Source of the DNA: Lachnospiraceae bacterium
GTDB taxonomy: Bacteria > Bacillota_A > Clostridia > Lachnospirales > Lachnospiraceae
Reading direction: 5' to 3'
Assembly: GCA_017960415.1 (NCBI GenBank)
Contig: JAGCZE010000055.1
Coordinates: forward strand, 1-6,333
Length of the DNA: 6,333 bases
Part shown: positions 1-3,977 of the stretch, piece after piece
Position numbering within the stretch: the stretch's first letter is position 1
Layout: each line of letters begins with the position of its first letter
Translations under genes and position numbers: made by a program
Notes under the pieces: generated by a model
The model's input: only the letters and a program-made list of their open reading frames with translations
Databases searched by the model: none
What the model was told of the DNA's origin: nothing

Positions 1-114
1 GAGGTTGTCCTTTAGCAGGACTACCCTGCGGGTGCGGTTTTCGTGACCGCGAAGGATTGTCTGCACCCCGTCGGCAAACAAGCCCGTCTTTGCTTTGATA
101 ATGTCTTGGAGCAT
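1..114 (-). CDS. TldD-like metalloprotease, N-terminal fragment (runs off left edge)
   Basis: This is the 5' end of a divergently transcribed gene: ATG at 114-112 and 38 codons to the window edge. The protein begins MLQDIIKAKTGLFADG and matches the first 38 residues of the plus-strand TldD at 434 in 37 positions. The one difference is Asp instead of Gly at codon 36 (LLKDNL versus LLKGNL); TldD proteins usually have Gly in this N-terminal turn. The start is forced, because the only upstream in-frame codons before a TAA at 138-136 are non-standard. The ribosome binding site is poor: only CGGGAA touching the ATG, against a proper GGGAGG for the other copy. The HExxxH region would lie outside the window, so it is impossible to say whether this is a full second tldD, the start of another tldD-tldE pair, or a remnant. 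Confidence 0.75.
   Translation of the reverse strand, partial: MLQDIIKAKTGLFADGVQTILRGHENRTRRVVLLKDNL
1..114. repeat. Left arm of long inverted repeat (pairs with 434-547)
   Basis: The reverse complement of 1-114 equals 434-547 except for two bases: codon 2, CTC versus CTA (silent), and codon 36, GAC versus GGC (Asp/Gly). Similarity stops at the two start codons; the bases upstream of each ATG are unrelated. The repeat may continue beyond the left edge, but if it mirrored the plus gene further it would have to be checked outside this window. Confidence 0.95.
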
Positions 115-121
115 TTCCCGA

Positions 122-150
122 ATTATATCAGTTAGTTATTTAATTAGGAA
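122..150 (-). promoter_or_regulatory. Possible promoter for the leftward tldD-like gene
   Basis: On the minus strand a perfect -10 hexamer TATAAT lies at 127-122. Seventeen bases upstream is a weak -35 candidate, TTCCTA, at 150-145 (3 of 6 consensus bases). The -10 box ends only 7 nt before the ATG at 114, so a transcript from it would begin at or next to the start codon and be essentially leaderless. This is consistent with the missing Shine-Dalgarno sequence there. The position is odd enough that the hexamer may be a chance match in AT-rich DNA. Confidence 0.3.
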
Positions 151-229
151 TACAGCTGTTCTATTGGAACAATCCTGATTAATCATACCAGGTAATAAAT
201 TTTTGAGATACCTAACTTTTCTATAACCA

Positions 230-373
230 GCCGGGGCGGAGGTCGTGTGCATGATACGCAAACCCTGACCTGCCGCCGGCGCTAAGTGACCGTACTTTGG
301 TCACTTAGCGTCCGTTGCGAGCAGGTCGGAGCGCGAGCGTGTTTGCGTACAGGCACACGGCCGCCACCCCGGC
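230..373. repeat. GC-rich imperfect palindrome, about 144 bp, long hairpin
   Basis: The two halves are complementary almost throughout. Paired blocks are 230-236 with 367-373, 241-250 with 353-362 (one G-T pair), 255-263 with 341-349, 267-273 with 321-327, short pairs 274-279 with 312-319, and a perfect 12-bp tip stem 280-291 with 299-310 around a 7-nt loop GTACTTT. Only the 13 bases 328-340 form a sizeable unpaired stretch. The composition is sharply more GC-rich than the AT-rich flanks. It has the look of a MITE-like or REP-like intergenic element, or of a structured RNA. I see no clear target-site duplication and no transposase. It lies upstream of both divergent genes, so it could affect either transcript. 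Confidence 0.8.
280..310. repeat. Perfect 12-bp tip hairpin inside the palindrome
   Basis: CGCTAAGTGACC (280-291) and GGTCACTTAGCG (299-310) are exact reverse complements around loop GTACTTT (292-298). This is the best-conserved pairing in the large palindrome and could be the recognition part of the element or a strong transcript hairpin. No T-tract follows on either strand, so it is not a standard intrinsic terminator. Confidence 0.85.
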
Positions 374-420
374 GTGACTAAGTCAATCTTATAAATCAGC
401 CAACATAGCAAAATAAACAA

Positions 421-426
421 GGGAGG
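421..426 (+). promoter_or_regulatory. Ribosome binding site of tldD
   Basis: GGGAGG is followed by 7 nt and then ATG at 434, a strong Firmicute-type Shine-Dalgarno sequence that fixes the tldD start. The divergent copy of the same coding sequence lacks any equivalent. Confidence 0.85.
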
Positions 427-433
427 AAACAAA

Positions 434-547
434 ATGCTACAAGACATTATCAAAGCAAAGACGGGCTTGTTTGCCGACGGGGTGCAGACAATCCTTCGCG
501 GTCACGAAAACCGCACCCGCAGGGTAGTCCTGCTAAAGGGCAACCTC
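434..547. repeat. Right arm of long inverted repeat (pairs with 1-114)
   Basis: This arm is the first 38 codons of the plus-strand tldD and is 112/114 identical to the inverted copy at 1-114. The two arms enclose the 319-bp divergent spacer 115-433. Identity includes nearly all silent positions, which points to very recent duplication, gene conversion, or an assembly effect rather than old paralogy. Confidence 0.95.
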
Positions 548-1819
548 GTACAGAACGCTCGCAGTGAAGGCAGGGGAATCAATGCGAGAGTAAACAACAA
601 CGGAACCTTCGGCTTCGCATCGATAGCGGAATACACGCCCGAAGCAGCGGAAAAGGTACTGAAAGCCGCGACGGAAAATGCCATGTTTTTGGGGAAACAT
701 TCAGGCAGAAACATCGCGCTTCCGGCATCACTGGGAACAGGCGAGATACCTTTAAACCGCGAGATCGTCGATACCGAACAGAAGGTCATAATTGAAATGT
801 GCCAGACTGTGGACAATTATGTTGCAACCAAGTATCCCGATCTGACCAGCAGAACCATCGTGTATTACGAGGATTCGCAGGACAGGATCATTTACACCTC
901 GGATGCATACAACGGACATCTGGTAACCCCCAGATGCTATCTCTATGTGATCCTGGACGCCGAGTCAAAGGACGGCGTTCCTGTGGAAATGTTCAAGGCA
1001 TTCGGCGGTTTCGGCGGATTCAGTGACAATTTCACCGACCTTGAAAAGCTCTATCCTGAGATCGACCGGCTTTACAAGAGGCTGATGGACAAGAAGGAAG
1101 GTGTCTATGCGGAAGCAGGCTACAAAACTGTAGTCCTGGGCGGAATGATGGGCGGAATGCTTGCCCACGAGGCAGTCGGACATACGGTAGAGGCCGATCT
1201 GGTGCGCGGCGGCAGTGTTGCGGGCCCGAGTCTCAATAAGAGAGTGGCATCCGATCTTGTAACAATGGTGGATTTTGCAAATACCTATAACGGCGGACTT
1301 GCACCGCTTCCCGTATATCTTGATGATGAAGGAACAAAAGCTGTCGATGATGTCCTGATCAAGGACGGAATCCTTGTGGGTTACATGAACGACAGAGAAA
1401 GTGCTGCAGAATTCGGAATGCAGCCTGCAGGCAATGCAAGAGGCTGGACATATGCCGATGAGCCAATTATCAGAATGCGTAATACCTGCATACTTCCGGG
1501 CAAGAATACCGTAGATGAACTCATAGCTTCGGTGGATGACGGCTATTATCTGATCGATTCGGGCAACGGACAGGCCGACTTGACCGGCGAGTTCATGTTC
1601 GGCGTAACCTGCGGTTATGAGATCAAGAACGGCAAGCTCGGACGCGCTCTGCTCGATACAACCGTAACCGGCGTTGCATTTGAGATGCTCAAGACCGTTG
1701 ATATGGTATCAAATGAGGTTGAGTGGTCGTCGAGCGGTTTCTGCGGCAAAAAACAGCCTATGGCAGTCGGAATGGGTGGCCCGCATATGAGATGTAAAAT
1801 AATGATCGGAGGAAGATAG
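434..1819 (+). CDS. tldD: TldD, zinc metalloprotease subunit (TldD/PmbA family)
   Basis: A 461-residue protein, close to the usual TldD length (E. coli TldD is about 480). In characterised systems TldD pairs with TldE/PmbA as a cytoplasmic heterodimeric protease. It cleaves unfolded peptides, trims modified microcin B17 and other RiPP leaders, and degrades the antitoxin CcdA. Seen here: an N-terminal substrate domain (about 15-210, with RGHENRTRRVVL near 22-33 and GTFGFAS near 57-63); the zinc motif HEAVGH at 245-250; and a C-terminal segment with SGNGQADLTGEFMFG at 376-390 and C393 in VTCGYEIKNG. In E. coli TldD the metal is held by two HExxxH histidines and a C-terminal cysteine, so the site here looks complete. 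The stop is TAG. It is followed after 104 bp by tldE on the same strand, the usual gene order. The oddity is that its first 114 bp are duplicated in inverted orientation at 1-114. Substrate unknown; no precursor peptide gene is visible in the window. Confidence 0.95.
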   Translation: MLQDIIKAKTGLFADGVQTILRGHENRTRRVVLLKGNLVQNARSEGRGINARVNNNGTFGFASIAEYTPEAAEKVLKAATENAMFLGKHSGRNIALPASLGTGEIPLNREIVDTEQKVIIEMCQTVDNYVATKYPDLTSRTIVYYEDSQDRIIYTSDAYNGHLVTPRCYLYVILDAESKDGVPVEMFKAFGGFGGFSDNFTDLEKLYPEIDRLYKRLMDKKEGVYAEAGYKTVVLGGMMGGMLAHEAVGHTVEADLVRGGSVAGPSLNKRVASDLVTMVDFANTYNGGLAPLPVYLDDEGTKAVDDVLIKDGILVGYMNDRESAAEFGMQPAGNARGWTYADEPIIRMRNTCILPGKNTVDELIASVDDGYYLIDSGNGQADLTGEFMFGVTCGYEIKNGKLGRALLDTTVTGVAFEMLKTVDMVSNEVEWSSSGFCGKKQPMAVGMGGPHMRCKIMIGGR

Positions 1820-1843
1820 AACAAACTGCAAGCAGTTTGTTCT
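1818..1843 (+). repeat. Perfect hairpin overlapping the tldD stop codon
   Basis: AGAACAAACTGC (1818-1829) and GCAGTTTGTTCT (1832-1843) are exact reverse complements separated by AA. The stem starts inside the tldD TAG. Only a short TTGTTCTT stretch is T-rich, so termination would be weak at best. It may instead protect the 3' end of tldD mRNA or reduce read-through into tldE. Confidence 0.75.
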
Positions 1844-1845
1844 TG

Positions 1846-1896
1846 TGAGTTTGCGCTTGTACTATTTAGATAAATCAGAAAGTTAGCGCAAACTCA
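1846..1896 (+). repeat. Second inverted repeat in the tldD-tldE gap
   Basis: TGAGTTTGCGCT (1846-1857) and AGCGCAAACTCA (1885-1896) are exact reverse complements, 12 bp, with a 27-nt spacer. The spacer contains its own small stem ATTTA-GA-TAAAT (1864-1875). The right arm ends 15 bp before the tldE ribosome binding site. In RNA the two hairpins 1818-1843 and 1846-1896 would stack in tandem. No T-tract follows. The role is unknown: possibly an operator, RNA processing site, or expression-tuning element. Confidence 0.65.
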
Positions 1897-1911
1897 GGTA
1901 AATTATAAAAC

Positions 1912-1916
1912 GGAGG
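1912..1916 (+). promoter_or_regulatory. Ribosome binding site of tldE/pmbA
   Basis: GGAGG with 7 nt spacing to ATG 1924. It supports this start for the second subunit gene and independent translation initiation despite the 104-bp gap after tldD. Confidence 0.8.
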
Positions 1917-1923
1917 AATCAGG

Positions 1924-3222
1924 ATGGACAGTCTGCGTTCAACTGCCGACCTTATGGACGGCATTATAAAACATAAAAACATAAAAAAATACACATATAC
2001 ATTTTCACAATCGGAGAAACAGGAACTGAACCTTGAAAACGGCGGATTTAAGCTGCTCCGCACCGTATTTAACAATTCGGGTTCGATACGTGTATTCCTC
2101 GGGGAAAAGATGGGTTCCGTGAGCGGAAATGATATTACCGAAGAAGGCTTGAAGAAGCTGGTGGATGACGGCATAGCCGCGGCAGAATCGGCATCTGACG
2201 ATCCCTGTCATGACATAGCACCCGATCAGGGCAAGGATGTGTTCAGACAGGGCGTTACAGAGCCGGATATGGATAAGTTCATCGAGCGTATTAAGGAGTT
2301 CCTTGATGTGGTTGCAAAGGATTATCCGAAGGTAAAGATCATGAGTGCCATCGGATCATACGACAGGTGGACCTGGATTTCACGCAACTCGAACGGAACG
2401 GAATTCGAGGCATTTGCGGGACAGTATCATTTCTCGATTGAGATCTGCGCAAGTGACGGAGAGAAGACAACAGGCCTTGATTATACGGGATTCTCGGCTA
2501 AGGATCTTGACAAACCGTTTATTGAAGTTGGTGATCTGAAGCGTCATCTTGAGGATATCCAGAACAGCATCTATCCCGAGACTCTCGAAGGAAAGTTCGA
2601 AGGAACCGTGATCATGACACCCGACACAGCTGCAAACTTTATTTACATGACACTTTCGAACTATATCGGCGAAGGTGTTATCATTGACGGAACAAGCCTG
2701 TGGCTCGACAAGGTCGGAGAGCAGGTTGCAAGCGACAAGCTTACGATAGCTTTGAAACCTTATGACGAGAGGATCGTAATGGGTGAGCGCGGTACCCACA
2801 GCGGATTCAGGTCTGAGGAAGTTACACTGATCGACAAGGGCGTTTTAAAGACTCACTGGCTCGGTCTCTACGGTTCAAAGAAGACCGGACGGGCGCTGGT
2901 TAAGAATACCGGCTCGGATCTTGTGGTAGAGCCCGGTGACAAGACTCTTGAAGAGCTGATCGCATCGATCGATAAGGGACTGATCCTTGGCGGATTCTCC
3001 GGCGGACAGCCCGGCACAAACGGTGAATTCTCGGGTGTTGCGAAGAACAGTTTCCTGATCGAGAACGGCAAGGTGAAATGTGCGGTTACCGAGACGATGG
3101 TAAACGGTAATCTCGGCGAGGCCATTAAGAATATCCGTGGCATCACAAAAGAGGTGCTCTGCGACGGCAGCAGCGTTGTACCCTATATCGCGGTCGACGG
3201 TATCGTTATTTCGGGAAAATAA
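1924..3222 (+). CDS. pmbA: TldE/PmbA, non-catalytic partner of TldD
   Basis: A 432-residue TldD/PmbA family protein (E. coli PmbA/TldE is about 450). It is expected to assemble with the upstream TldD into the cytoplasmic peptide-processing protease. Visible features: an N-terminal domain with the family turn LNLENGGFKLL near 35-45; a central region about 110-220; EGTVIMTPDTAANFI at 226-240; and the C-terminal signature GGFSGGQPGTNGEFSG at 356-371 followed by SFLIENGK (376-383). It lacks the HExxxH motif that TldD has, as expected for the TldE subunit. The C-terminus AVDGIVISGK followed by TAA fits the usual family end, which shows that TAA works as a real stop in this genome. It lies 104 bp after tldD with its own ribosome binding site and ends just before a hairpin shared with the convergent GH3 gene. 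Function in this organism is inferred from family only. Confidence 0.93.
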   Translation: MDSLRSTADLMDGIIKHKNIKKYTYTFSQSEKQELNLENGGFKLLRTVFNNSGSIRVFLGEKMGSVSGNDITEEGLKKLVDDGIAAAESASDDPCHDIAPDQGKDVFRQGVTEPDMDKFIERIKEFLDVVAKDYPKVKIMSAIGSYDRWTWISRNSNGTEFEAFAGQYHFSIEICASDGEKTTGLDYTGFSAKDLDKPFIEVGDLKRHLEDIQNSIYPETLEGKFEGTVIMTPDTAANFIYMTLSNYIGEGVIIDGTSLWLDKVGEQVASDKLTIALKPYDERIVMGERGTHSGFRSEEVTLIDKGVLKTHWLGLYGSKKTGRALVKNTGSDLVVEPGDKTLEELIASIDKGLILGGFSGGQPGTNGEFSGVAKNSFLIENGKVKCAVTETMVNGNLGEAIKNIRGITKEVLCDGSSVVPYIAVDGIVISGK

Positions 3223-3233
3223 ACCTATAGAAA

Positions 3234-3265
3234 GAGGCTGGCTCATTATTTGGTGCGCCAGCCTC
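3234..3265. terminator. Hairpin terminator between convergent genes
   Basis: GAGGCTGGC (3234-3242) pairs perfectly with GCCAGCCTC (3257-3265) around a 14-nt loop. On the minus strand the stem is followed by TTTCTATAG, a modest T-tract that suits the end of the GH3 transcript, which stops at 3273. On the plus side the following bases are CATTAGTTTAG, a weaker tract, but position 12 bp after the tldE stop suggests it serves both directions. Confidence 0.65.
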
Positions 3266-3272
3266 CATTAGT

Positions 3273-3974
3273 TTAGATAACACTGAACCAATCATATTTA
3301 AAAGGTCCTTTGGCTTCTATACATACCTTATGTCCGGATTCGCAAGGCTTCCCGGACAACATGCTCAGATCAAGCGGAATGCGTATATCCGCCCACAGAA
3401 CGGGCCATGATTTTTTGCGCTGTTCTTCGGCCTTGGCTGCTCTGGGCATGTGGTTCCTTGCCCCGAAATGATTTTTTTCGTGATCGTAAGTGTTGCAGGT
3501 AAGGTTTCCTGCCGATACTCCGTCAATATATACAGTGATCTGCGCGTTTTCGGGGGCAAAGCCGTGTATACGCAGGAACTGTGCCTTTTCGGAAATATCG
3601 CAGTTTGCATAGACCGCGCTGAACTTTCCGTCCGAACATGGCTCGTAGACATTGGGGCCTTCGGCCATCAAAGCATTGTATCCGTACATTCCCTGAACTA
3701 TCTGCGATCCGTTTTCTTCATCATAATGATCGGCTTTTATCTTCTTTGACAGGTCTCTTAATCCCGGGGTTACTCCTTCGATATCCATGATCGCGGAGAC
3801 TTCGGTGTGGAGGCTGGATGAACCGGCCATGATCTCATATTTTCCGTTCTCAACTATCAATGATTCGCCGACAACATCATACACCGCGAGCTCCCTGACC
3901 GGAATGTCAAAGATGACTGACCGGGATTCTCCGGGAGCGATATTTTTGATACGTTCGAATCCGATCCGCTGGCT
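3273..3974 (-). pseudogene. Remainder of the GH3 gene after the in-frame stop: Fn3-like end plus CBM6-like module
   Basis: The frame directly after the TAA at 3977-3975 continues the GH3 protein without any shift. SQRIGFERIKNI, APGES, FDIPVRELAVYDVVG, then VENGKYEIMAGSSS are the second half of the usual GH3 Fn3-like domain, whose spacing from RKP to GF is preserved if the stop stands for one residue. After a linker, about 3276-3752 encodes a module beginning KIKADHYDEENG and ending GPFKYDWFSVI, which has the look of a CBM6-type carbohydrate-binding domain. The first standard start codon is GTG at 3884, in the middle of the Fn3 fold with no ribosome binding site I can see, so independent expression as a 203-residue protein is unlikely. 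It ends with TAA at 3275-3273, next to the terminator hairpin. Either it is a true nonsense-disrupted gene, or one base is wrong in the sequence. Confidence 0.8.
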
Positions 3975-3977
3975 TTA
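3975..3977 (-). other. In-frame TAA interrupting the GH3 gene
   Basis: The codon order is AGG AAA CCC TAA AGC CAG CGG (R K P stop S Q R). Both sides are in one frame (offset 702 nt, a multiple of three) and both match one GH3 Fn3-like domain. A single substitution from AAA, CAA, GAA or another one-step neighbour would explain it. TAA is a genuine terminator for the neighbouring tldE, which speaks against wholesale recoding. Confidence 0.9.

Larger units (their letters stand above)
115..433. other. Divergent intergenic spacer between two tldD-like starts
   Basis: No gene of credible length was found on either strand; the longest ATG-started frames I found are about 5 codons. The outer parts (115-229 and 374-433) are AT-rich, while the centre (230-373) is a GC-rich palindrome described separately. 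Small symmetric sites that could be operators are the perfect 10-bp palindrome TGATTAATCA (176-185), GTTC-N5-GAAC (158-170), and TGACTAAGTCA (375-385). None matches a known operator that I can name. No convincing -35/-10 pair for the rightward tldD was found; TATAAA at 390-395 is a possible -10 without a good -35. Confidence 0.6.

Noticed and set aside
158..170. GTTC-N5-GAAC as an SOS (LexA) box
   Set aside because: The Gram-positive LexA box is GAAC-N4-GTTC, the opposite order and different spacing, so this is not a match.
1845..1886. Possible RiPP precursor peptide next to tldD/tldE (GTG frame of 13 codons)
   Set aside because: Too short, no ribosome binding site, no leader/core pattern, and it overlaps the inverted repeat; no precursor candidate was seen in 115-433 either.
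2380..2799. Open frame of 139 codons on the minus strand inside tldE
   Set aside because: It lies wholly antisense to a well-conserved coding region, has no ribosome binding site or recognisable domain, and is explained by codon bias of the real gene.
2875..3246. Open frame of 123 codons on the minus strand over the tldE 3' end and terminator
   Set aside because: Antisense to conserved TldE sequence and running through the terminator hairpin; no family resemblance.
3450..3749. Open frame of 99 codons on the plus strand opposite the GH3 tail, with hydrophobic ends
   Set aside because: Overlaps the CBM6-like coding region in antisense; apparent hydrophobic segments come from the reverse of charged codons.
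3882..3884. GTG as the real start of a separate small protein after the GH3 stop
   Set aside because: It falls mid-domain in the Fn3 fold, and conserved GH3 sequence lies in frame both before and after it; a broken single gene explains it better.
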